This document shows positions 1 through 5,224 of a stretch of DNA of 7,076 nt, in pieces. Under the pieces are notes generated by a model. That model was not told the DNA's origin. It ran no database searches and saw only the letters and a program-made list of their open reading frames with translations. The position numbers were made by a program, and so were the translations under genes. Position 1 is the stretch's first letter, and each line of letters opens with the position of its first letter. Origin of the DNA: Sphingomonas paucimobilis (GTDB lineage: Bacteria; Pseudomonadota; Alphaproteobacteria; Sphingomonadales; Sphingomonadaceae); the NCBI GenBank assembly GCA_945860425.1, contig CAMAQU010000084.1:1-7076 (forward strand), read 5' to 3'.

Positions 1-158
1 TTGTGACGCCGATTGGCAAAGTGTCCTCTCCCTCTGGCAGCTTCACCGTTGGGGCAGGCGGGCCGGGGCAGGTGACGCAGCGTTTGAAGGAAAAATTGGT
101 CAGCATTCAGCGTGGGGCGGCCACCGACCCCCATAATTGGGTCATGCGGCTCGATTGA
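1..158 (+). CDS. ilvE: Branched-chain amino acid aminotransferase, C-terminal end (partial)
   Basis: This is the last 51 codons of a gene that enters from the left edge. Codons begin at position 3 and end at a TGA at 156-158. The readable tail starts VTPIGKVSSPSGSFTVG, continues with GPGQVTQRLKEKL and ends in DPHNWVMRLD. That pattern (a TPIG loop, then a V-G-x-G-x-G-PVT-like turn, an amphipathic helix and a final W-x-x-R) is the C-terminus of fold-type IV PLP-dependent branched-chain aminotransferases as found in alphaproteobacteria. The enzyme interconverts leucine, isoleucine and valine with their 2-oxo acids in the cytoplasm. The PLP lysine and most of the fold lie outside the window, so the call rests on the tail alone. 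A D-amino acid or other class IV aminotransferase is the main alternative, but the TPIG and DPHxW features favour IlvE. Confidence 0.82.
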   Translation, partial: VTPIGKVSSPSGSFTVGAGGPGQVTQRLKEKLVSIQRGAATDPHNWVMRLD

Positions 159-162
159 CCGA

Positions 163-190
163 TTGCCTTCCGAGATAGGGCCGCTATAGG
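163..190 (+). promoter_or_regulatory. Possible sigma-70-type promoter for tRNA-Gln
   Basis: A TTGCCT (163-168) and a TATAGG (185-190) are separated by 16 bases, which fits a housekeeping promoter with an expected start near 197, about 12 bases before the mature tRNA. A TTGACC at 155-160 overlaps the ilvE stop codon but lies too far (24 bases) from the same -10. The -10 sits in the loop of a perfect 6-base inverted repeat (178-183 and 193-198). This is pattern matching only, and read-through from ilvE is the alternative. Confidence 0.38.
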
Positions 191-198
191 AACGGCCC
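178..198. repeat. 6-bp inverted repeat around the tRNA -10 region
   Basis: GGGCCG at 178-183 and CGGCCC at 193-198 are perfect reverse complements separated by 9 bases that contain TATAGG. As RNA it would be a GC hairpin just downstream of ilvE, but no run of T follows, so it is a poor intrinsic terminator. As DNA it would frame the proposed -10 of the tRNA promoter. Which role applies, if either, cannot be decided from the sequence. Confidence 0.5.
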
Positions 199-208
199 AC
201 GCATAAGT

Positions 209-283
209 TGGGGCGTCGCCAAGTGGTAAGGCACCGGTTTTTGGTACCGGCATTCGTAGGTTCGAATCCTGCCGCCCCAGCCA
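209..283 (+). tRNA. tRNA-Gln (anticodon UUG)
   Basis: All four arms fold cleanly. The acceptor stem pairs 209-215 with 273-279 over seven pairs. The D stem is 218-220 with 230-232. The anticodon stem is 234-238 with 246-250, with the seven-base loop 239-245 carrying TTG at 241-243. The T stem is 256-260 with 268-272 (one G-T pair) around TTCGAAT. The discriminator is G280, and CCA is encoded at 281-283. The first acceptor pair is T-A, weak as in typical bacterial glutamine tRNAs, which supports the identity. The UUG anticodon reads CAA and, by wobble, CAG. The gene sits between ilvE and msrA on the same strand, 71 bases before the msrA start. No clear intrinsic terminator follows, so co-transcription with msrA is possible. 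Confidence 0.97.
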
Positions 284-340
284 ATCCTCTTTTGACCATC
301 TTTCCTTGATCGGATCTGCGCCCTATCTGTGGCGTTGAAC

Positions 341-346
341 GAGGAG
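341..346 (+). promoter_or_regulatory. Ribosome binding site of msrA
   Basis: GAGGAG lies eight bases before the ATG at 355 and fixes that start. Part of it could pair with the 3' end of the upstream tRNA gene (281-289), as described in the findings. Confidence 0.75.
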
Positions 347-354
347 ATTGGTCG

Positions 355-891
355 ATGACAGAGATTGCGACGCTGGCCGGGGGCTGTTTCTGGTGCGTGG
401 AGGCTGTGTTCCAGCAGCTGGATGGCGTGGAGCGGATTGAGAGCGGCTATATTGGCGGCCATGTCCCTGATCCAACCTACAAATTGGTGTGCGGTGGCGA
501 TACCGGCCATGCTGAGGCGCTGCGCATCTGGTTTGATCCGGCGCGCATTTCCTATGGGGATTTGCTCGATGTGTTTTTTGCAACGCACGATCCGACCCAG
601 CTTAACCGTCAGGGTAATGACATTGGGACGCAATATCGCTCCGCCATTTTCCCGCATGATGCAGGCCAAGAGGCAGAAGCCATTGCCGGGATGCAGCGGG
701 CCGCGGCGGATTGGCCGGCCCCGATTGTCACAAAGCTCGAAAAGCTCGCCCATTGGTATCCGGCGGAGGATTATCACCAACGCTATTGGGATGGGGAAGG
801 GCAGAGCAATGGATATTGCCTTGCGGTCATCCCTCCAAAGCTTGCCAAGCTGAAAAAGCGGTTTGCAGATCGACTGAGGACGGCGGTTTAA
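355..891 (+). CDS. msrA: Peptide-methionine (S)-S-oxide reductase MsrA
   Basis: This 178-residue cytoplasmic enzyme reduces methionine-S-sulfoxide in proteins and as the free amino acid, with thioredoxin regenerating it. The family signature GCFWC lies at residues 10-14, with Cys11 the expected nucleophile. The CGGDTGHAEA stretch (46-55) and the DIGTQYRS stretch (89-96) hold the acidic and tyrosine residues that bind the sulfoxide. NGYC near the end (Cys155) supplies the usual resolving cysteine. Cys14 and Cys46 are two further cysteines. There is no signal peptide and no fused MsrB domain, so this is the short single-domain form and appears complete. The ATG at 355 is chosen because GAGGAG at 341-346 lies eight bases upstream and the GCFWC motif then falls at the usual distance from the N-terminus. 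The gene follows tRNA-Gln and faces the helicase gene across a palindrome. No separate strong promoter is evident in 284-340. Confidence 0.96.
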   Translation: MTEIATLAGGCFWCVEAVFQQLDGVERIESGYIGGHVPDPTYKLVCGGDTGHAEALRIWFDPARISYGDLLDVFFATHDPTQLNRQGNDIGTQYRSAIFPHDAGQEAEAIAGMQRAAADWPAPIVTKLEKLAHWYPAEDYHQRYWDGEGQSNGYCLAVIPPKLAKLKKRFADRLRTAV

Positions 892-935
892 CCCACCCCT
901 CTGCGGCTAAACGGGCTGCGCCGTTAACCCTCGCG

Positions 936-957
936 CCCCTCCCGCAAGCGGGAGGGG
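936..957. repeat. GC-rich palindrome between convergent genes, possible bidirectional terminator
   Basis: CCCCTCCCGC (936-945) and GCGGGAGGGG (948-957) are perfect 10-base reverse complements separated by AA. The element is followed by TTGGGGGAGGG and lies between the stop of msrA (891) and the stop of the helicase (989-987, - strand). Very similar CCTCCCGC-GCGGGAGG elements are scattered between genes in many sphingomonad and related genomes (from memory), so it is probably a dispersed intergenic repeat. It lacks a T run on either strand. It could still block transcription from both sides, or act as an RNA-stabilising 3' end. Its copy number cannot be judged from one window. Confidence 0.7.
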
Positions 958-986
958 TTGGGGGAGGGCCAGAGCCGCCAATTCTC

Positions 987-2306
987 TTAGCGGCTTCCGG
1001 TTTTCCGGATCGCGCCCTTATGAGCACCCACGCCGCCGGGTTTGCGGTTGCCGAAATGGCGACGCTTGGCATTGGGGCCATTGGCATTGTCGCCGCCACG
1101 CCGTGCGTCTTCATGACGACGCTGCGCCGTTGCCGGTGCTTGCTTAGGCTGCGGCATGCGTGCCACTTCTGCGGCGAAATCTTCGGGCAAAGGCACGGGC
1201 TGAAGCTGAACGCGGGTGAGGCGCTCAATCTGGCGCAACCAGCCGCGTTCTTCCCCATCCACAAAGCTGATCGCAATGCCATCGCGTCCGGCGCGCGCGG
1301 TGCGGCCAATGCGGTGGACATATTGTTCTGGCACATTGGGCAGTTCAAAATTGAACACATGGCTGACGCCCGACACATCGATGCCGCGTGCGGCAATATC
1401 GGTGGCGATCAGAATGCGGATTTCACCCTTGCGGAAGGCTTGCAGCGCCAAGGTGCGCTGCGCCTGGCTCTTATTGCCATGAATGGCGGCACAGGGGATA
1501 TTCGACGCCTGCAAATTCTTCACGACCTTGTCCGCACCATGTTTTGTGCGTGTGAACACCAAAGCGCGATCAATGTCTTCTTCGCGCAGGCGGATGGTTA
1601 GCAGCGCCTGTTTTTCGCGCTGGGTGACGAAGGTCACATATTGGCTGACGCGTTCTGCCGTGGTCGATTCCGGCGTGACGGACACGCGAACAGGGTTGGT
1701 CAGGAAGCGGTCGCCCAGTTCGGCAATGGTTTCCGGCATAGTGGCCGAGAAGAAGAGCGACTGGCGCTCTTTCGGGAGCATCTTGTCGATCCGCTTCAGC
1801 GCATGAATGAAGCCAAGGTCGAGCATCTGGTCTGCTTCGTCGAGGACGAAAATCTCAACATTGCGCAGCGACAAGGCGCGCTGATCAATCAAATCAAGCA
1901 AGCGGCCCGGTGTTGCGACAAGAACGTCGATACCGGGGCTAAGTGCCTTGATCTGGCGATTAATCGGAACGCCGCCGAAGACGGTTTCAATGCGCAATTG
2001 GAGCTGACGGCCGTAATCCCGGAACGATTGGGCAATCTGCGCTGCCAATTCACGGGTGGGCGACAGGACGAGCATCCGGCAGGTGAGCGGGGCGCGCGCC
2101 TTTGGGTTGTGCATCAAATGTTGGAGGGACGGCAACGCAAAGGCGGCCGTTTTGCCGGTTCCGGTCTGCGCGATGCCGCACAAATCCTTACCTTCCAGCA
2201 GTGGCGGGATCGCCTGAAGCTGGATCGGGGTCGGTGTTTCATAGCCCTTTGAGAGCAACGCACTGAGCAGCGGCTTGGCAAGGCCAAGGTCGGAAAAATG
2301 AGTCAT
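987..2306 (-). CDS. rhlE: DEAD-box ATP-dependent RNA helicase, RhlE type
   Basis: This 439-residue protein unwinds short RNA duplexes using ATP and probably acts in ribosome assembly or mRNA turnover, especially in the cold, as known for RhlE relatives. Every family motif is present in order: Q motif GYETPTPIQ (21-29), Walker A AQTGTGKT (46-53), PTRELAAQ (83-90), TPGR (132-135), DEAD (156-159), SAT (187-189), LVFTRTK (249-255), ATDIAARGID (301-310) and HRIGRTARAG (331-340). After the two RecA domains comes a tail (about 385-439) rich in Arg, Lys, Gly, Asn and Pro that should be disordered and bind RNA. The ATG at 2306 places the Q motif at the normal distance. The only ribosome-binding hint is GAAAG, six bases upstream. 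The gene follows sua5 on the same strand but is separated by 223 bases, so it probably has its own promoter. The core resembles RhlE more than DeaD or SrmB, although the exact subfamily is less certain than the helicase call. Confidence 0.95.
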   Translation of the reverse strand: MTHFSDLGLAKPLLSALLSKGYETPTPIQLQAIPPLLEGKDLCGIAQTGTGKTAAFALPSLQHLMHNPKARAPLTCRMLVLSPTRELAAQIAQSFRDYGRQLQLRIETVFGGVPINRQIKALSPGIDVLVATPGRLLDLIDQRALSLRNVEIFVLDEADQMLDLGFIHALKRIDKMLPKERQSLFFSATMPETIAELGDRFLTNPVRVSVTPESTTAERVSQYVTFVTQREKQALLTIRLREEDIDRALVFTRTKHGADKVVKNLQASNIPCAAIHGNKSQAQRTLALQAFRKGEIRILIATDIAARGIDVSGVSHVFNFELPNVPEQYVHRIGRTARAGRDGIAISFVDGEERGWLRQIERLTRVQLQPVPLPEDFAAEVARMPQPKQAPATAQRRHEDARRGGDNANGPNAKRRHFGNRKPGGVGAHKGAIRKTGSR

Positions 2307-2355
2307 AAATAACTTTCAAACATAAAGCGCGGGCGGGCCAAAAGGGCGCGCGCGA

Positions 2356-2379
2356 GCGGGGTCAAAACTGACAACCCGC
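2356..2379 (-). repeat. Bulged hairpin in the helicase leader
   Basis: On the + strand GCGGG-GTCA (2356-2364) pairs with TGAC (2369-2372) and CCCGC (2375-2379) around the loop AAAC, with a two-base AA bulge. On the - strand transcript this gives a nine-pair stem with loop GUUU, ending about 50 bases before the rhlE ATG. It is not followed directly by a T run, so it is unlikely to be the sua5 terminator. Confidence 0.45.
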
Positions 2380-2464
2380 GTGACAAGGGAAGCCTTGGAA
2401 GGTGCGACTGGAACCCGGCCTGATCCGCATTCTTTGCGAACAATCACGCTGGCCATGGGGATCC

Positions 2465-2482
2465 GCAAGGCATCGACCTTGC
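2465..2482 (-). repeat. 6-bp hairpin upstream of the helicase gene
   Basis: GCAAGG (2465-2470) and CCTTGC (2477-2482) are perfect reverse complements separated by six bases. The hairpin lies about 48 bases after the sua5 stop and 160 bases before rhlE. No T run follows it. Its function is unknown, and a 6-base match of this kind can occur by chance. Confidence 0.35.
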
Positions 2483-2529
2483 TGCGCTGCAACACGACAT
2501 AGGCCGTTTTTCCCGCACTTGCAAGGGAC

Positions 2530-3453
2530 TCAGGCGGCGGCGCGTTTCAACCGATCATTAATCGCATCGCCAAGCCCGCCAAATGGCACCGGCGCAATGG
2601 CAATGCGCGGCCGAGGGTTTTCATCTGCGGCATGTAATAAATCGAATAGTTTGGCGGCTGCTTCAATCAGATTGCCACTGGGGCTGAGATTGGCATTACA
2701 CGCCATATCGCCAAAGCCGATCAACCATTCATCCGCTTGCGCCGATGTTGCATTGAGCCGCAAAGGCTTGGTGGGCGCATAATGGCTTTCCAACTGGCCG
2801 GGGGCCTCAATGGCGTTTGGTGCCTCCAGTGCCAGCGCCAGATCAATTGGGCCGGGTCGCAAGAGGCGCACATTATCGCCATCAACCGCGACGATAGTTG
2901 ACTCAAGGCCATGTACCGTTGGGCCAGCATCGATGATCATCGGAATGCGGCCTGAGAGCGTGCGCGCGACATGGTCTGCCTTTGTCGGGCTGATGCTGCC
3001 GCTGGCGTTGGCGCTGGGCGCTGCCAAAGGACGGCCGCTTTCGTGCAAAAGATCTTGTATGGCCGGATGGGCCGGGCATCGGATTGCAACAGTTGAAAGC
3101 CCCGCCGTGACAAGGCTGGCAATCCCGCTGTTCGGACGCAAAGGCAGGACAAGCGTCAGAGCGCCCGGCCAATAGGCCTTGGCAAGCGCGCGGGCTGTCT
3201 CGCTGAACAGGGCAATCTGCTCTGCTGCCTCCAGATTGGCCACATGAACGATGAGTGGGTTGAAGCTGGGCCGGCCCTTTGCCGCGTAGATGCGGGCAAC
3301 AGCATTGCCATTGGTTGCGTCTGCGGCGAGTCCGTAGACGGTTTCGGTGGGCACAGCGAGGCAGTGCCCCGCCTGATCCAGGCGGGCAGCATCTGTGATT
3401 GCCGCCTTTCCGTAAGGGCGCGTTTCTGTCCGAAAGGCGGGGTTTGTGTCCAT
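2530..3453 (-). CDS. sua5: Threonylcarbamoyl-AMP synthase, Sua5/TsaC type
   Basis: This 307-residue cytoplasmic enzyme makes L-threonylcarbamoyl-adenylate from threonine, bicarbonate and ATP, the first step of the t6A37 modification of tRNAs that read ANN codons. The YrdC/TsaC domain is clear: PTETVYGL (35-42), the basic KGR (59-61) followed by NPLIVH, PSANASG (146-152) and GLESTIV (182-188). After RPGP and a linker with HYAP (224-227) comes a C-terminal extension of about 80 residues ending NDRLKRAAA. This is the Sua5 domain that the short E. coli TsaC lacks, so the longer two-domain Sua5 form is assigned. The ATG at 3453 is chosen because the sequence before PTETVYGL then has a typical length. 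An in-frame ATG at 3462 adds only three residues and is an open alternative. Neither has a good ribosome site, so a very short or leaderless mRNA is possible. The gene is divergent from the acyl-CoA dehydrogenase. Confidence 0.93.
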   Translation of the reverse strand: MDTNPAFRTETRPYGKAAITDAARLDQAGHCLAVPTETVYGLAADATNGNAVARIYAAKGRPSFNPLIVHVANLEAAEQIALFSETARALAKAYWPGALTLVLPLRPNSGIASLVTAGLSTVAIRCPAHPAIQDLLHESGRPLAAPSANASGSISPTKADHVARTLSGRIPMIIDAGPTVHGLESTIVAVDGDNVRLLRPGPIDLALALEAPNAIEAPGQLESHYAPTKPLRLNATSAQADEWLIGFGDMACNANLSPSGNLIEAAAKLFDLLHAADENPRPRIAIAPVPFGGLGDAINDRLKRAAA

Positions 3454-3492
3454 CACCGGCATCGCTATAGCGCATGAACACAGGTTGCAACC
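3443..3492. promoter_or_regulatory. Divergent promoter region with two perfect palindromes
   Basis: Only 52 bases separate the two divergent starts (3453 on -, 3506 on +). CGCTATAGCG (3463-3472) and GGTTGCAACC (3483-3492) are both perfect 10-base palindromes with centres exactly 20 bases apart. The first contains TATAGC on both strands, which could serve as a -10 either way. On the + strand TTTGTG (3443-3448) lies 17 bases before it, reaching into the sua5 coding start. On the - strand TTGCAA (3490-3485) lies 15 bases before it. The promoter reading is an inference, while the palindromes are directly visible. Confidence 0.4.
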
Positions 3493-3494
3493 GC

Positions 3495-3501
3495 AAGAGG
3501 A
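3495..3501 (+). promoter_or_regulatory. Ribosome binding site of the acyl-CoA dehydrogenase
   Basis: AAGAGGA lies four bases before the ATG at 3506. It decides this start over an in-frame GTG at 3446, which has no such site and would run through the promoter region and into the sua5 start. Confidence 0.7.
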
Positions 3502-3505
3502 CTGC

Positions 3506-5224
3506 ATGAGCTATACCCCGCCCATTGCCGAACAGCGTTTCGTGCTGGATCATGTCACTAAGATTGATGAACTGGCCGCGCATCCTGCGTTTGAGGCCGC
3601 ATCGTCCGATATGGTTGATGCCATCCTCGACGGCGCAGGCGCGCTGGCAGCAGGCGAGTGGGCACCGACCAATCGGGTGGGGGATACGTCCAACCCCAAA
3701 TGGTCGGATGGCAGCGTGACCATGCCACCGGGCTTTAAAGAGGCTTATAAGGCCTATGTTGAGGGTGGTTGGGGCACAATTGATTGTCCGCCGGAATTTG
3801 GCGGGCAGGGGCTTCCCTTTGCCCTTGGGTTTGTGGTGCTCGAAGATTTGGGCAGCGCGAATATGGGCTTTGGCCTGTGCCCGATCCTCACATCCGGCGC
3901 GATTGAGGCGATTGCTGCCCATGGCAGCCCGGAACAACAGGCCATGTATCTTCCCAAGCTGATCACCGGGGAATGGTCTGGCACGATGAACCTGACCGAG
4001 CCTCAGGCGGGGTCCGATGTCGGGGCGCTGCGGAGCATGGCAGAGCCAGCCGCAGATGGCAGCTATCGGATCAAAGGCACGAAAATCTACATCACCTTTG
4101 GTGAGCATGATTTGGCCGAGAACATCGTGCATCTTGTGCTCGCACGGACGCCCGGCGCCCCTCCGGGGACCAAGGGGATTTCGCTGTTTCTTGTGCCTAA
4201 AATTCGGCCAGATGGGTCACGCAATGATGTGCGCTGCGTCTCGATCGAGCATAAGCTGGGCATTCACAGCTCCCCCACATGCGTCATGTCTTATGGCGAT
4301 CATGATGATTGCCATGGTTGGCTGATCGGCCCTGAAATGGGCGGCATGCGGGCTATGTTCACGATGATGAACAATGCCCGTCTCAACGTTGGCCTTCAGG
4401 GTGTCCAGATTGCCGAACGGTCCACGCAGCAGGCGCTGGGCTACGCGCGGGATCGCGTTCAATCCGCGCGTCCCAATAGTGGGGGCAACCCGGTTCCGAT
4501 CATTGAGCACCCCGATGTTCGCCGGATGTTGTTGCGCATGAAGGCGCTGACACAGGGCGCGCGGGCCTTGCTCTATCTGGCGGCAAGCAATGTCGATCGC
4601 GCCCGTTTGGGCGAAGAGGGGGCGCGCACCCGCGTCGATCTGCTCACACCGCTTGCCAAGGCCTATGGCACCGATATTGGCTGCGAAGTGGCGAGCATTG
4701 GCATCCAAATCCACGGCGGCATGGGCTTTGTGGAGGAAACGGGGGCAGCTCAGCATTATCGCGATGCCCGCATTGCGCCGATTTATGAAGGCACAAATGG
4801 CATTCAGGCAGCCGATCTGGTTGGCCGCAAGCTAACGGGGGATGGCGGCGCTGGCATGGCAACCCTCATCGCTGATGTGCGGGCCGAGGCAGAGGATGCG
4901 CGGTTGATCGCGCTGACCCATCTTGTCGAAAAATTGACCGCCCATTTGCTGGAGGTGGATGTCGATGATCGACTGGCTGCCAGCTATCCCTATCTCACGA
5001 TGGTGTCTGTCATGACCTGTGGGTGGTTGATGGAGCGGCAGGCCCGCATTGCGACGGCTTTGCTTGCCAAGGGGGAAGGTGATCCGGCCTTCCTGAAGCA
5101 AAAGCAAGTGACGGCGCACTATTATCTCACCCATCTTGTTGGGGAGGCGCTGGGCTTGGCTGGGTCTGTGACGGCGGGGGCCGAAGGGCTGTATGACCTA
5201 TCGGCCGAAGATCTGGCGGCTTAG
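3506..5224 (+). CDS. Acyl-CoA dehydrogenase, DmdC-like (long form with C-terminal extension)
   Basis: This 572-residue protein is a flavoenzyme that should oxidise an acyl-CoA to its 2,3-enoyl-CoA and pass electrons to electron-transfer flavoprotein. It follows the 570-600 residue layout of the DmdC and related families. An N-terminal YTPPIAEQRFVLDHV stretch (3-17) is followed by the N-terminal helical domain. The flavin-side signature MNLTEPQAGSDVG lies at 161-173, the C-terminal helical core contains QIHGGMGFVEE (401-411), and YEGTNGIQ (427-434) has Glu428 at the position of the catalytic base of medium-chain dehydrogenases. An extra helical C-terminal region covers about 450-572. No signal peptide or membrane segment is seen. 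The proven DmdC substrate is 3-methylmercaptopropionyl-CoA, but many close homologues act on other or unknown acyl-CoAs, so the substrate is left open. It is divergent from sua5 and convergent with the MCC alpha gene, whose stop codon it overlaps. Confidence 0.93.
   Translation: MSYTPPIAEQRFVLDHVTKIDELAAHPAFEAASSDMVDAILDGAGALAAGEWAPTNRVGDTSNPKWSDGSVTMPPGFKEAYKAYVEGGWGTIDCPPEFGGQGLPFALGFVVLEDLGSANMGFGLCPILTSGAIEAIAAHGSPEQQAMYLPKLITGEWSGTMNLTEPQAGSDVGALRSMAEPAADGSYRIKGTKIYITFGEHDLAENIVHLVLARTPGAPPGTKGISLFLVPKIRPDGSRNDVRCVSIEHKLGIHSSPTCVMSYGDHDDCHGWLIGPEMGGMRAMFTMMNNARLNVGLQGVQIAERSTQQALGYARDRVQSARPNSGGNPVPIIEHPDVRRMLLRMKALTQGARALLYLAASNVDRARLGEEGARTRVDLLTPLAKAYGTDIGCEVASIGIQIHGGMGFVEETGAAQHYRDARIAPIYEGTNGIQAADLVGRKLTGDGGAGMATLIADVRAEAEDARLIALTHLVEKLTAHLLEVDVDDRLAASYPYLTMVSVMTCGWLMERQARIATALLAKGEGDPAFLKQKQVTAHYYLTHLVGEALGLAGSVTAGAEGLYDLSAEDLAA

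Larger units (their letters stand above)
2307..2529 (-). promoter_or_regulatory. Upstream region and probable 5' leader of the helicase gene
   Basis: This gap lies between the end of sua5 and the start of rhlE, both on the - strand. No convincing -35/-10 pair is visible, although TTGTCA occurs twice and TTGACC once on the - strand around 2355-2390. Two hairpins can be drawn (2465-2482 and 2356-2379). One - strand frame stays open from the end of sua5 down to a TGA at 2318-2316, nine bases before the rhlE ATG. Its only ATG with room after it is at 2456 and would give 46 residues, with no good ribosome site. The region most likely carries the rhlE promoter and a structured leader. Confidence 0.45.

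Noticed and set aside
184..780. A 198-residue open frame on the - strand containing RIRTYECRYQKPVPYHLATP
   Set aside because: The recognisable stretch is the translated antisense of the tRNA-Gln gene at 209-283, a well-known kind of spurious protein, and the rest is antisense to msrA.
711..1601. A 296-residue open frame on the + strand
   Set aside because: It overlaps the msrA end, crosses the intergenic palindrome and runs antisense to the helicase, with no recognisable domain. The helicase frame has all family motifs.
2316..2456. A 46-residue frame on the - strand ending just before rhlE, considered as a gene
   Set aside because: There is no ribosome binding site or family resemblance, and the frame is also open upstream of its ATG. 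It is kept only as part of the leader finding.
2402..2782. A 126-residue open frame on the + strand starting in the sua5-rhlE gap
   Set aside because: Most of it lies antisense to the Sua5 C-terminal domain, with no ribosome site and no recognisable sequence.
3446..3505. Upstream GTG start that would extend the dehydrogenase by 20 residues
   Set aside because: It has no ribosome site and would make the promoter palindromes coding. The ATG at 3506 has AAGAGGA in front and gives the normal N-terminus of the family.
3454..3507. Upstream start that would extend Sua5 by 18 residues
   Set aside because: The added Cys-rich sequence is unlike the family and would overlap the divergent gene's ribosome site and start codon.
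2903..4132. A 409-residue open frame on the - strand
   Set aside because: It is antisense to the dehydrogenase and overlaps sua5 in another frame. Its composition is that of a GC-rich shadow frame with no domain.
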